From Actinomycetota bacterium (GTDB lineage Bacteria > Actinomycetota > Actinomycetes > Nanopelagicales > Nanopelagicaceae), in the NCBI GenBank assembly GCA_947371865.1, contig CANBRH010000004.1:1-54988 (forward strand): a stretch of 54,988 nucleotides of DNA. The letters are read 5' to 3'. Both the position numbers and the translations under genes were made by a program. The notes under the pieces were generated by a model, which saw only the letters and a list, made by a program, of their open reading frames with translations, was not told where the DNA came from and made no database searches. Below are positions 37,837-47,052 of this stretch, piece after piece. The number at the start of each line of letters is the position of its first letter. Positions within the stretch are counted from its first letter, which is position 1.

Positions 37837-40212
37837 ATGATAACTTGGCGACGAGATAAAGAAGAGGGAACAGCTCTCGGGCTGGTTCTTGTTTTCGTGA
37901 CCATTCTTGGCGTATGGCTGGGTGCAGTACTACTGATCACTCAAGCTTCAACGACTGGCGTACAGCGCATGTCGTTGCAGAACAGCAATTCCAGCACAGC
38001 AGAAGCTGCAAAAGCTTCCGTGTTGGCACAGCTGAACTACAACGCCATCACTAACCCAGCTCTGTTGACGACGACCAACTGTGGCGTCACTATTCCTGTT
38101 GGCTACAAGGGAACCTTCTCGTGTACCCCAACGCTGGTTACCCAGCCATTGACGACCACGTCAATGAACACCACATCGACAGGCGGAACATCTCCTGGTA
38201 TCGATAATGGAATTCAATTCACCGGTCAGTGGGTAGTCAATAGCCCGATCGTGATCCAAAGCAGCTCGACTGGCGTTTCACCAGGTACTGGTTCCACCAT
38301 CACTGCGCCTGCTGTATATATCAACACAGGTGGAACAACATCCTTTGTCTACCCAACACCATCGATGAACTCAGTCTCGCCTCAATCTTCATGCGTGGCT
38401 CCAACTGGTGGCGACACAGTGACAATTTCGGGTAGCAACTTTGTAGGTGTCTCAGCCGTTACCTTTGGTGGAAAAGCTGCTCTCTCCTTCCAGGTTCTTG
38501 GTACTTCTTCGATTTTGGCCACAGTCCCTGCTGGCTCGGGTCAAGTTCAAGTTGCAGTTACCAACCCTCAAGGAACAGCAACTGGCCAAACCTTTACCTA
38601 TTCATCAAACTGTAACTCTGGCGTTAGTCCCATCGTTGATGGCATCTCTCCTAACCAGGGTTCAACCACAGGTGGCACGACCGTTGCAATCAGTGGCGTG
38701 AATTTCAGTGGTTCAAACGTGAAGTCTGTTGGATTCGATAACGGCGGAAGCAACGTTTGCCGCACAACTAACAGCACCTACAAAGCAGCTACGAGTTGGA
38801 CTTACAACTCTGCAACAAGCATCACTGCAGTCACCCCGGCTGCCGCTTCGGGTCAATACTCTCTCTGTGTTAATACCTCTTCCACATCGAGTGTTTCTGG
38901 TTCCACCTCACAGACCTTCACTTATGTTTCTAATGCCCCTTCAGGCTTGAGCATGACTCCGTCACATGGTCCAGAATCAGGCGGAACTTCAGTTGCTATC
39001 TCCGGAAGCAACCTCTCGTCTACCACTGGCGTTAAATTCGGTGGAACTCCTGGAACAATTTCCAGCTATTCCAACGGTACTTTGAACGTCATCGCACCTG
39101 TCGGTACTGGCACTGCGACAGTAACTGTTACCAACAATGCTGGTTCTGCCTCACCAGGCACTTATACCTATGATGCGTGCCCAACCGGTGTTTCCAGCAG
39201 TTGCTTTAGCAATGGCGGCGGTTCTGGTAACAATGGCGGCGTTAACGGCGGAGGTTCCGGCGGAAAGATTCAAGAAGCCGACAGCGACAGCAAGACCGAG
39301 CGTCATATTCGTGATTACGTAAACACGTGTAAGGACTTGGCTAACCCCATCACCTTGCCTGCTGGTCACTATGGCGATAAAGAAATCACGATTCTTAACG
39401 CATTGATGTCTTCTGAAAAGATTCTCGAGCAAGATGGCGTGACTGTTCACGAAGATTGTTCCAAGAACGATTCGTCGGGAACTGACAAGTACTCCAAAAC
39501 TGCAAAAAATGATTGGACCAAGAACGGCAAGCGCACCATTGAAATCCGTCTCAGTCGCGGAGTCCATGTATTCCATGGCGATGGCGCTACACACAACCAG
39601 CTCAACTTGAAGAAGTACTCAAGTGATAGCAGCCAGTACATCGTGTTCAAGACCGATGATTCCGAAGCTACCTACAACTCCAAGACCGGTGCTTGTTCTT
39701 ATTCGGGCGGATTCCAGACTGCAGGAACGGTTAACAGCCTTTCCAAGGCCCGCGGATCTCAATTGGTTTTTGAAGGCAAGACCAGCTTCAAGAACACAAA
39801 TGCAACGGTGACTTTGTGTGGTCCTAACACACCAGGTACTCACGATGCGATCATCTTCCCAAGTCAGAGTGACGTAGATTCCTGCGTCTCTTCCTACGGA
39901 TCAAACTGTCCAATCAATGCGGCCTTCACCCCAGCTTCATCTACAACCGCTGGATTTGAGGTAGCTTCAACTGCATCACCTTCGATCATTGACGGAACCG
40001 TCAAGGTCAACGGTGGATTCTTGAAAATTGCTCAGAGCAGTTGTAAGAATGTGGAGATCCATGGTGGAGTGGTGGCAAACGCCGTTTCACTGAGTGGTCC
40101 ATCCGGAACCAAGTGCGTTTTCCCAGTTTCTGGAGGTAGCTTCACGAAGCAGACCTACCAGATCAAAATTGGTGGCCGCACTGAGACCGTTTCCATCAAC
40201 AACCTGAAGTAA
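37837..40212 (+). CDS. PilX-like pilus protein with three IPT/TIG domains (candidate tip adhesin)
   Basis: A 791-residue protein. A short basic N-terminus with Glu-Glu-Gly11 precedes a hydrophobic pilin-type helix without Glu5, as in PilX. Three IPT/TIG domains follow at about 176-258, 266-365 and 370-447 (each with Gly-Gly-Thr/Asp-x-Val-x-Ile-Ser-Gly), a Gly/Ser/Asn linker at about 459-478, and a C-terminal domain of about 310 residues with a possible beta-helix end (Ile-Ile-Asp-Gly-Thr-Val-Lys-Val-Asn-Gly-Gly). The C-terminal domain aligns with the operon-2 partner, which lacks the IPT domains. Inferred role: surface-exposed tip or adhesin. Confidence 0.82.
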   Translation: MITWRRDKEEGTALGLVLVFVTILGVWLGAVLLITQASTTGVQRMSLQNSNSSTAEAAKASVLAQLNYNAITNPALLTTTNCGVTIPVGYKGTFSCTPTLVTQPLTTTSMNTTSTGGTSPGIDNGIQFTGQWVVNSPIVIQSSSTGVSPGTGSTITAPAVYINTGGTTSFVYPTPSMNSVSPQSSCVAPTGGDTVTISGSNFVGVSAVTFGGKAALSFQVLGTSSILATVPAGSGQVQVAVTNPQGTATGQTFTYSSNCNSGVSPIVDGISPNQGSTTGGTTVAISGVNFSGSNVKSVGFDNGGSNVCRTTNSTYKAATSWTYNSATSITAVTPAAASGQYSLCVNTSSTSSVSGSTSQTFTYVSNAPSGLSMTPSHGPESGGTSVAISGSNLSSTTGVKFGGTPGTISSYSNGTLNVIAPVGTGTATVTVTNNAGSASPGTYTYDACPTGVSSSCFSNGGGSGNNGGVNGGGSGGKIQEADSDSKTERHIRDYVNTCKDLANPITLPAGHYGDKEITILNALMSSEKILEQDGVTVHEDCSKNDSSGTDKYSKTAKNDWTKNGKRTIEIRLSRGVHVFHGDGATHNQLNLKKYSSDSSQYIVFKTDDSEATYNSKTGACSYSGGFQTAGTVNSLSKARGSQLVFEGKTSFKNTNATVTLCGPNTPGTHDAIIFPSQSDVDSCVSSYGSNCPINAAFTPASSTTAGFEVASTASPSIIDGTVKVNGGFLKIAQSSCKNVEIHGGVVANAVSLSGPSGTKCVFPVSGGSFTKQTYQIKIGGRTETVSINNLK

Positions 40213-40218
40213 TTGAAA

Positions 40219-40887
40219 ATGCGACGCCACCTTCACAAGCATCTTGACCAGGGTTTTACCTTGGTCGAGATGCTGGTGGTATTGATGATTATGGGAATCT
40301 TGGCAGGAGTTACTTACGTAGGTTTAACCTCAAGTCGTTCCAACTCAGTCCAAAACTCATGCAAGACTGCATATCAGTCCATTGCTCTTGCAGTATCTGC
40401 TTACCAAAGTGATAACGCAAACGTTCTGCCAACTTCGATAACGGGACTTCAACCCACGTACCTCAATGCCGGACTCGTGAACTCTTACGCAAATAACTTT
40501 TCACTCCAGCTTGGTGTTTATGCAGTGAAGAGCGCATCGCTTTCAGGCAAGGTAGCCACCGTCACCTTCGAATCTACCTATCTGCCACCGATTACGGCAG
40601 GGGAGAGCATTCAAGTTTCAGGAATTGATGCCCTCACTGGACAAACAAGTGCTTTTGACGGAAGTTGGACAGTTGGATCTTTCACCGGATCTTCCTCGCC
40701 CTACACCGTGACATATAACGTCACTTCAACAAACTCGGTTTCGAATACTGCGATTTCAGCATCCAGCGCGATTTTGAATGTGCTCTCAAGTAGCACTGCG
40801 GCTTTCGATGTTTATCTATACAACTCAACACTTACCAAAAGAATTGGTACGACCACGGCGCCTACCGCCTGTGGATCGCTCAGTTAA
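40219..40887 (+). CDS. prepilin, PilE-like (operon 1)
   Basis: A 222-residue prepilin with leader to Gly12, then Phe-Thr-Leu-Val-Glu-Met and a hydrophobic helix. Directly after the helix is Leu-Thr-Ser-Ser-Arg-Ser-Asn-Ser-Val-Gln-Asn-Ser-Cys, identical in the operon-2 partner at 48587. A beta module with Gly-Glu-Ser-Ile-Gln-Val-Ser-Gly lies in the middle. ATG 40219 is preferred; a TTG at 40213 directly follows the previous stop. Confidence 0.86.
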   Translation: MRRHLHKHLDQGFTLVEMLVVLMIMGILAGVTYVGLTSSRSNSVQNSCKTAYQSIALAVSAYQSDNANVLPTSITGLQPTYLNAGLVNSYANNFSLQLGVYAVKSASLSGKVATVTFESTYLPPITAGESIQVSGIDALTGQTSAFDGSWTVGSFTGSSSPYTVTYNVTSTNSVSNTAISASSAILNVLSSSTAAFDVYLYNSTLTKRIGTTTAPTACGSLS

Positions 40888-40910
40888 TAACTAACCCCAG
40901 GGAGAAAAAA

Positions 40911-41375
40911 ATGCAAGACCTACTACGCCAGGCACGTGCTCGCAAAGCGAAGAACGAGGCAGGATTTACCCTTATCGAACTTCTCGTCGTTATCTTGATT
41001 ATCGGTATTTTGGCCGCGATTGTTGTCGTTGCCTTGTCCGGTACAAGCCAGGATGCAAAGGCTAAGGCTTGTTCACAAGACGCCTCTAACCTTTATTCCG
41101 CACTATCCAACTTTGAAATTTCTTCAACAGCTAATCCAAATGGTGGATTTCCAGCGGCAACTGGCGCAACCGGTACCGGCAAGATCAACGGCGCAGGCGA
41201 TGTCGCTCAAGCTTGGACCAAATATGCCGCTGCAGATCTTGCAGTAATTGCTCCAACATTCATCTCTAAGCTTCCAGCAGATGTGACTGCATACTTGATC
41301 ACGTCTAACACCCCAAATACCGTGGCTGTTGGATCTGCTACAAACCTTGCAGGTTGCGTAACCGCAGGTCTGTAA
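40911..41375 (+). CDS. pilA: major type IV pilin PilA (copy 1)
   Basis: A 154-residue major pilin. Leader of 18 residues ends at Gly18; mature N-terminus Phe-Thr-Leu-Ile-Glu-Leu-Leu-Val-Val-Ile-Leu with Glu5. The soluble domain has a cysteine after the helix (Ala-Lys-Ala-Cys) and one near the C-terminus (Leu-Ala-Gly-Cys-Val), consistent with a C-terminal disulfide loop. About nine tenths of residues match copy 2 at 49255. SD AGGGAGAAAAA. The gap to the preceding gene is 23 bases, the same as in operon 2. Confidence 0.95.
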   Translation: MQDLLRQARARKAKNEAGFTLIELLVVILIIGILAAIVVVALSGTSQDAKAKACSQDASNLYSALSNFEISSTANPNGGFPAATGATGTGKINGAGDVAQAWTKYAAADLAVIAPTFISKLPADVTAYLITSNTPNTVAVGSATNLAGCVTAGL

Positions 41376-41425
41376 TCCAGATATGAGTTAAGAGTTCGGT
41401 CTTTTCCGAACACGTAATGACGACT

Positions 41426-41463
41426 AAAAGGCGGCGGTCAGAGAAATCTGATCGCCGCCTTTT
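41426..41463. terminator. bidirectional terminator after pilus operon 1
   Basis: A long stem AAAAGGCGGCGGTCAGA / TCTGATCGCCGCCTTTT (41426-41442 with 41447-41463, one mismatch) closed by a GAAA tetraloop, with T-rich or A-rich tails on both sides. It can end both the pilus operon and the converging CoA-binding gene. A smaller hairpin GTTCGG-N6-CCGAAC lies just before at 41394-41411. Confidence 0.92.
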
Positions 41464-41477
41464 ATTTGCCGTTGTTG

Positions 41478-41909
41478 TTACCTCAATAGCCGACGATGTT
41501 CAATCAAGATGCACCGATCCATCACGACCGAGATTCCGCGGGCGTTGGCCGCTTCGGCCAAATTCTCATCAGCGATCCCCAGTTGTAGCCAGATCAGCTT
41601 GGGGGAGATGGCATAGGCATCTTCGAAAACCTGAGGCAAATCTGAAACCTTTCGAAAAACATCGACGATATCGATGGAATCTGGGATCTCGGATAAAGAG
41701 GAGTAAACCTTTTGCCCCAAGAAAGAGGTTAAAAGGGGATTGACGAAGAAAAGCTGGTATCCGCTGTATTGGGCTAAATAATTGGCAATATCGTTACTTG
41801 CCCGACCGGGTTTATCGGATACCCCCACAATTGCGACATTTTGCGCGCGAGAGAGGACTTCTGTCAGCTCAAGGTCGGTAGTAGGGCGCAGATTCGGCAG
41901 ATCCATCAT
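41478..41909 (-). CDS. CoA-binding domain protein (YccU-like)
   Basis: A 143-residue Rossmann-fold protein of the CoA-binding family: Asn-Val-Ala-Ile-Val-Gly-Val-Ser-Asp-Lys-Pro-Gly-Arg-Ala-Ser at the nucleotide loop, Val-Asn-Pro in the middle, and the ending Gly-Ile-Ser-Val-Val-Met-Asp-Arg-Cys-Ile. Function of stand-alone members is unknown. It is the only gene between the two pilus operons and runs towards operon 1. Two adjacent ATG codons (41909, 41906) are possible starts; a GTG at 41936 is less likely. Confidence 0.85.
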   Translation of the reverse strand: MMDLPNLRPTTDLELTEVLSRAQNVAIVGVSDKPGRASNDIANYLAQYSGYQLFFVNPLLTSFLGQKVYSSLSEIPDSIDIVDVFRKVSDLPQVFEDAYAISPKLIWLQLGIADENLAEAANARGISVVMDRCILIEHRRLLR

Positions 41910-42056
41910 GTTCAAAGTCTGCCCTGAACTCTTCACTTTCGCTTGCCACCAGCGCCACCACTCTCTCAGGTGCCGTTAACAAGATATTTACCCGCCAGCA
42001 CTTGTGCGACTTTACAAAATTGACTAACGTCGTCAACTATAAAGGTGAACTTGCGG

Positions 42057-42079
42057 GTTATAAATGTAAAGTTTATAAC
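42057..42079. promoter_or_regulatory. inverted repeat upstream of pilus operon 2
   Basis: Perfect repeat GTTATAAA-TGTAAAG-TTTATAAC, about 60 bp before pilB copy 2. Each arm contains a TATAAA, so it may be a regulator site overlapping a -10 box, or two -10 boxes in opposite directions. Nothing similar was seen before operon 1, which suggests separate control. A TTGACT lies at 42020. Confidence 0.45.
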
Positions 42080-42138
42080 GTGCTCGTTTGGGAACACCTG
42101 AAACCAGTGTTTTACGCACACGTTAGGGGGTTCTGGCC

Positions 42139-43737
42139 ATGTCCATCATGGAAGTCGCACCAGATCCGATCCCTGCTGTCATCATCGAAGGTGCGGCAGC
42201 CACCGTTCATCAATTGCGACCTGGGCTGGTTACGGCCGATTTAGCTAAACCGGCCATCCCAGAAGAGAGCCAGCCGCTTGCCAGCGAATTGGCAATTCCA
42301 GTTGCCACTCCAACCTTCGCCTCGGCCAATGAGGCGCTTCCCCCTTCCCTGATAGCTGAATGTGACTGCCTCGGTCTCCGTTGGGATGGCGATGCCCTAG
42401 TAATTGGGGCCCCCAAGGAGTCGTGGCAGCGCATTCGGGACTATGCCGCCTCTGTTGACCTGCGCATAAAACTCAAGCCCGCTACTGCATATGAAATTCG
42501 CGAAGCGATTTCGCTGACCGAGAGCATTGCGAAATCGCGCAATCACCTCTTTGATATTTCTGTCTCCGAGGTCGGTGAAGCTCCAATCTCCAATTTGGTC
42601 CAGCAGGTCATCGAGCGTGCTGTCCTCGAACGTGCCAGCGATGTCCACTTTGAGCCCTACAAAGAAGAACTCTTGGTTCGCGTTCGCATTGATGGTCGAC
42701 TACGGTTATTAGTGGCGCTTCCTGCTCGCTTGGCTCCGGCGGTTAACAGCCGAATCAAAGTTCTCTCCCAAATGAATATCGTCGAACGCAGACGACCACA
42801 GGATGGCCAGTTTTCTGCAACTGTTGGCGACCGCCACATTGATATCCGCGTCGCCTCAGTCACCACGATGCACGGCGAGAAATTAGTTCTTCGTCTTCAC
42901 GACGCCAGGAAGCAATCGGTGTCGCTAGAAACCTTGGGCATGAGCGGCAAGCAACTCGAAATCTTCTCCACCATGATTCGGGCCACGAATGGGCTGATCA
43001 TGGTTGCGGGACCTACAGGTAGCGGAAAGACGACAACTCTGCACAGCGGTATTAAGGCAGTTTCGGTGGAGTGGAAGAATGTTGTCACCATCGAAGATCC
43101 CGTCGAATATGTCGTTCCGGGAATCACTCAAATTCCGATCATCGATTCAAATAATGCTGGCTTTGCAGTTCAACTGCGTGCCGTACTTCGCCAAGACCCA
43201 GACATTATCTTGGTCGGTGAAACCCGCGATGCCGAAACCGCCCGAATCTCGGTTCAGGCAGCTCTTACCGGCCACTTGGTTTTCTCCTCGATCCACGCAA
43301 CTGATTCAGTCGGCGCCATTTATCGACTTCTGCAAATGGATATTGAACCGCACCTAGTGGCATCTTCGGTGCGCGGCGTTATTTCTCAGCGCTTGATACG
43401 TCGCAATTGCAGGTTTTGCACTGTGGCATATGACGCAACTCCAGAGGAGCTCCGCACTTTGCGAGTCCATGGTTACACGAACACCAAATTGGCCAAGGGC
43501 GTTGGTTGCACTCTCTGTGGTGGATCTGGTTTCCGGGATCGCATTGCCACATACCAGGTACTTGAGATGACCGAGGCGTTGGCAGATCTCATCGTCAAGC
43601 GCCCAGAACCCAATGAATTTCGTCGCTATGCCTCCGAATCTGGAATGACCACCATGGATGAAGAAGCAATTCGCTTGGCTGCTGAAGGCATCACAACTTT
43701 GGCCGAAGCACTCACATTGTTGGTCTCCAATGAGTAG
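42139..43737 (+). CDS. pilB: type IV pilus assembly ATPase PilB (copy 2)
   Basis: A 532-residue PilB paralogue of the protein at 32822. The N-terminal 130 residues differ, but from Glu-Ile-Arg-Glu-Ala-Ile-Ser onwards the two are almost the same: Walker A with Lys297, Asp box, Walker B Asp-Ile-Ile-Leu-Val-Gly-Glu, and the zinc tetracysteine Cys-Arg-Phe-Cys ... Cys-Thr-Leu-Cys. Many codons differ at synonymous positions, so the duplication is not recent. SD AGGGGG precedes the ATG. Overlaps pilC by eight bases. Confidence 0.95.
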   Translation: MSIMEVAPDPIPAVIIEGAAATVHQLRPGLVTADLAKPAIPEESQPLASELAIPVATPTFASANEALPPSLIAECDCLGLRWDGDALVIGAPKESWQRIRDYAASVDLRIKLKPATAYEIREAISLTESIAKSRNHLFDISVSEVGEAPISNLVQQVIERAVLERASDVHFEPYKEELLVRVRIDGRLRLLVALPARLAPAVNSRIKVLSQMNIVERRRPQDGQFSATVGDRHIDIRVASVTTMHGEKLVLRLHDARKQSVSLETLGMSGKQLEIFSTMIRATNGLIMVAGPTGSGKTTTLHSGIKAVSVEWKNVVTIEDPVEYVVPGITQIPIIDSNNAGFAVQLRAVLRQDPDIILVGETRDAETARISVQAALTGHLVFSSIHATDSVGAIYRLLQMDIEPHLVASSVRGVISQRLIRRNCRFCTVAYDATPEELRTLRVHGYTNTKLAKGVGCTLCGGSGFRDRIATYQVLEMTEALADLIVKRPEPNEFRRYASESGMTTMDEEAIRLAAEGITTLAEALTLLVSNE

Positions 43738-45058
43738 CACTTTCGCCACCGAAAGAATGGATGGCTCGGACGCTCCTGATTTCCATCAGAAGAAGCGATC
43801 GGCTAAGAAGGCACCGGCAAAGGGCAAGAAGAAGCTTGCCGAAAAGAAGAAAGTCATCAATTCTTATAAATATTCCGGCTTCCTCACCAGTGGTGAACGA
43901 AAGACCGGTTCCGTAAAAGCCGCCACCTGGGGTGAAGCGCAATTCGGTTTGCAACGTGAAGGCTTGCTGGAACTCACGATTAAGCAATACAAACCTTGGT
44001 ATGCCATGGAATTCGGCAAATCTGTACCTTTAGAAACTCTGCTACAGGTAACTCGTCAGCTCTCTTCCTTTTCTCAAGCAGGAATTCCGGCAGTTCGCGC
44101 TATATCGATTTTGGCCAAGACCACCGAACACAAGAAGATGCAACAAATTTTGGAAGAGCTGGTCATGGATATCGAAGGGGGAGCGACCTTAAGTGAATCA
44201 GTCTCCCGGCATCCCCACGTCTTTCCAAGTTACTACCCAACGATTCTCAGCTCCGCCGAACGTAGTGGCGATCTTGTAGAGGCACTCCACTCTCTCAATA
44301 ATTATCTCGAGCGAGATTTGCGTTCAAGGCGTGCAGTGCGATCTGCAATGATCTATCCGATTGTTCTTGTTTCCTTAACCATTGTGGCGATCGCGGTCTT
44401 GTCGATTGTGGTACTACCTCGCTTCCAAGTCTTCTTCAATTCCCTTGATGTCAAGCTTCCGGTGACCACGCGCATGTTATTGAATTCCACCCACTTCGTT
44501 GCTCAGTGGTGGTGGTTGTTAGGTTCAGGCATAGCTATCTTCGTTGTTGCCTTTGTTGCCGCGGCACGAAACCTGAAAACCCGAATGATCATTGATCGAG
44601 CCGTTTTATCATTACCGGTTTTTGGCGGGCTTGCCAGATTGGTTTCGATAGAGCGGTTCTGCCGGGTGCTCTCCACTTTGGTAAAGACACAAGTCCCGCT
44701 CCCTGATGCTCTTGAACTTGCCGGTAAAGCGACCGGAAATTTGGTCTTTCAGCGCGCGATCGCTGAAACTCGTACCCGGGTTTTGCACGGAGAAGGTTTG
44801 GCAGATCCACTCTCCGAGTACAAGATCTTTCCGATTGCCGCGATTCAGATTTTGCGCATCGGTGAAGAGTCTGGGCAATTGCAATCCCAATTACACCAGG
44901 CGGCCAGTTTTTATTCGGATGAACTCGATCACCGCATGAAGAATTTCACGGCTTTATTAGAACCAGCAACCTTGCTCTTTATTGGCGGTGGCGTCGGCTT
45001 CGTCGCGGTCGCGCTGGTATCGGCGATGTACGGCATCTACAGCGGGGTGAAGGCATGA
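43730..45058 (+). CDS. pilC: type IV pilus platform protein PilC (copy 2)
   Basis: A 442-residue PilC paralogue. A Lys-rich N-terminal stretch of about 40 residues (Lys-Lys-Arg-Ser-Ala-Lys-Lys-Ala) precedes a beta-rich segment and two T2SSF domains with three membrane helices. The final 60 residues are nearly identical to copy 1. ATG 43730 overlaps pilB by eight bases, as in operon 1; a longer frame from 43658 would lie fully inside pilB and is rejected. Confidence 0.94.
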   Translation: MSSTFATERMDGSDAPDFHQKKRSAKKAPAKGKKKLAEKKKVINSYKYSGFLTSGERKTGSVKAATWGEAQFGLQREGLLELTIKQYKPWYAMEFGKSVPLETLLQVTRQLSSFSQAGIPAVRAISILAKTTEHKKMQQILEELVMDIEGGATLSESVSRHPHVFPSYYPTILSSAERSGDLVEALHSLNNYLERDLRSRRAVRSAMIYPIVLVSLTIVAIAVLSIVVLPRFQVFFNSLDVKLPVTTRMLLNSTHFVAQWWWLLGSGIAIFVVAFVAAARNLKTRMIIDRAVLSLPVFGGLARLVSIERFCRVLSTLVKTQVPLPDALELAGKATGNLVFQRAIAETRTRVLHGEGLADPLSEYKIFPIAAIQILRIGEESGQLQSQLHQAASFYSDELDHRMKNFTALLEPATLLFIGGGVGFVAVALVSAMYGIYSGVKA

Positions 45059-45951
45059 AGCGTTATGAAACTGGCGAAACCCTCATTGAAGTTATCGTTG
45101 CTGCCGTCATCATGGGCTTATTAGGGCTGACCATTGTTGGCGCAATCGTGGCCGCAAAGCCGCTTTCAGACAAGGTGAATCTCACCGGGCAAGCGATGGC
45201 GAATGTGAATACCGCCGCCCAACAGATTCAATTACAGAGTTTTCACCCCTGCTCGCCCAATAACCCACAACCGTATGCGCTTTCCGCTTCGGGTATGCAG
45301 GGTGCATCCGCTGGCGGCGGTCCACTATCTATCTCGACCAACTCTTTGCCGATTGGTCAAGCGCCCAGTGGTGCTACCGGATTTCCTTTCTCTGTCACTC
45401 TTAGTGCTACTGGTGGAGATGGCACCTACGCCTGGAGCGTGTCCCCGAATTTGCCGACTGGATTGACACTGAGTTCAAGTGGAGTTATTAGCGGCACACC
45501 CACCGCTGCGAGTACTTCTGTGTATAAATTTGGAGTAACTTCGAACGGCGTAACAATGACGAAGTCCCTTCTCCTGACTATCGTCAGCATTAACGTTCAA
45601 GTGAATAACTCATCTGTCTCGTGGTCTTCATGTGCCGCAGTACCAAAGGCCTCCATCACTTCTGCAATAGCCACTGGATCGGCCATTACTTTCACCTATT
45701 CATCTCCTACCCCTTTCGCAGCCGGCGATACGGTGACAATTTCAGGGATCTCGCCCAGCACATTCAATTTGGTTTCTGCTCCGATCGTCTCTGCCACATC
45801 TACTCAATTCGTAGTGGCAAGTACTGTGACCGGCACTTACTCCTCCGGCGGGGAAGTGGGCTTAACGAAGAGTGTCAATGTCCAGCAAATAACGATTTCA
45901 ACCCTTCTCGGGACGCGCCAACTCTCTCGCACCATTGTGGCGGCGATCTAA
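45055..45951 (+). CDS. minor prepilin, PilV-like, with Ig-type domain (operon 2)
   Basis: A 298-residue prepilin with a very short leader: cleavage after Gly7, mature start Glu-Thr-Leu-Ile-Glu-Val (Glu at both positions 1 and 5). At about residues 100-180 it carries a putative-Ig (He_PIG-type) domain: Gly-Asp-Gly-Thr-Tyr-Ala-Trp-Ser-Val, Leu-Pro-Thr-Gly-Leu-Thr-Leu, Gly-Val-Ile-Ser-Gly-Thr-Pro. A beta module with Gly-Asp-Thr-Val-Thr-Ile-Ser-Gly follows. The operon-1 counterpart lacks the Ig domain. Four-base overlap with pilC. Confidence 0.84.
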   Translation: MKRYETGETLIEVIVAAVIMGLLGLTIVGAIVAAKPLSDKVNLTGQAMANVNTAAQQIQLQSFHPCSPNNPQPYALSASGMQGASAGGGPLSISTNSLPIGQAPSGATGFPFSVTLSATGGDGTYAWSVSPNLPTGLTLSSSGVISGTPTAASTSVYKFGVTSNGVTMTKSLLLTIVSINVQVNNSSVSWSSCAAVPKASITSAIATGSAITFTYSSPTPFAAGDTVTISGISPSTFNLVSAPIVSATSTQFVVASTVTGTYSSGGEVGLTKSVNVQQITISTLLGTRQLSRTIVAAI

Positions 45952-47052
45952 ATGAAGACTAGAACGAGACGGCGTGATGACGGATTCACCGTTGTAGAGC
46001 TCTTGTTAGCGGTCACCTTGACCGTTGTCTTGGCAGTTGGCGTCAGTTCAACTTTTGCTTCTAGCGTTACTTCTATTGGAGGAAGTCGAAATACTTCTTT
46101 CACCAGTTCGGGAAATGCCACCATAAATTCGGTTTTTACCCGTGATGTTGAGTCAGCCAACGGATTTTTAGTTCCGAATAATGATTCTGTGGACACCATT
46201 TCTGCAGTCAGCGGAAATGGAACTTCGGTCACCTATACGTACTCCGGAAAGAACTCTCTTAGTGTGGGTCAGAATGTTTCAGTTATGGGGAATGTGCCAA
46301 CTGGATACAACGCTCTTAACGCTCAGGTCCAAAGTTTCTCCAACACAAATCACACCTTCACTTTGAACAACTCCACAAGCGGAACGTTGACAACTCTGGG
46401 CACCGTGGTAGCGCAGTGCAGCAGTTGGGTAAGTTCAGATACTTCTTTTACTTCGGTGCGTCCATTGCTGACGCTCAGCCAACAGGCGGGCGCCCCAATT
46501 GTGGCCGCCAGTGGCACCGGCACGATAATGACCTACACATACACCGGTCCGATCTCTTTCTCCGCAGGTCAAACCGTCACCATCTCTGGCGTAATTCCCA
46601 GTGGCTACAACGTATTAAATGCCACCGTCATTAGCGCCGATCCGAGTGCTCAAACTTTTACAATCGCAGGGAGTGCCACTGGGTCGCTTACTACGGCCGG
46701 AACAATGGTGTATAACAATTTTATTGGTTATGAAGTTAGATCTTCTACCGACAAGAACGGGCAACTGTGGCGGATTCATTGCGCAGTTCCTTCTCTGGGG
46801 ATCACGGATGCATCGGCGCAATTATTAAGATCAGGATTGCCGCTTCCCTCCAGTGATGCCGACTGGGTCGGAACCATTCAATGCGCCTCATCAACAGGGA
46901 CATCGGTAGTTGCTTCGACCTGTCCCGTGAACACTTTTTTAAATTCGATGGTCCTTAATCCGGGAATCAAATTCGCCATTCCAGCCACTCTTTTGTCAGC
47001 ACCCAATTTGTACCCCCTCCAAGTAATACTCGCTTCTAGGAGCATCGCATGA
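45952..47052 (+). CDS. minor prepilin, PilW-like (operon 2)
   Basis: A 366-residue prepilin, leader to Gly11, then Phe-Thr-Val-Val-Glu-Leu. It contains two consecutive copies of a module of about 65 residues (46224-46413 and 46521-46712), each with Thr-Tyr-Thr-Tyr, Gly-Gln-x-Val, Gly-Tyr-Asn-x-Leu-Asn-Ala and Gly-(Thr/Ser)-Leu-Thr-Thr. The end has Gly-Tyr-Glu-Val-Arg and a Cys-containing tail like its operon-1 partner. It starts directly after the previous stop. Confidence 0.85.
   Translation: MKTRTRRRDDGFTVVELLLAVTLTVVLAVGVSSTFASSVTSIGGSRNTSFTSSGNATINSVFTRDVESANGFLVPNNDSVDTISAVSGNGTSVTYTYSGKNSLSVGQNVSVMGNVPTGYNALNAQVQSFSNTNHTFTLNNSTSGTLTTLGTVVAQCSSWVSSDTSFTSVRPLLTLSQQAGAPIVAASGTGTIMTYTYTGPISFSAGQTVTISGVIPSGYNVLNATVISADPSAQTFTIAGSATGSLTTAGTMVYNNFIGYEVRSSTDKNGQLWRIHCAVPSLGITDASAQLLRSGLPLPSSDADWVGTIQCASSTGTSVVASTCPVNTFLNSMVLNPGIKFAIPATLLSAPNLYPLQVILASRSIA

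Noticed and set aside
39151..39594. A 147-residue minus-strand frame.
   Set aside because: Antisense inside the PilX-like protein of operon 1, without an SD, promoter or domain.
43658..43729. A longer start for PilC copy 2.
   Set aside because: The extra 24 residues lie wholly inside pilB; the ATG at 43730 gives the same eight-base overlap as in operon 1.
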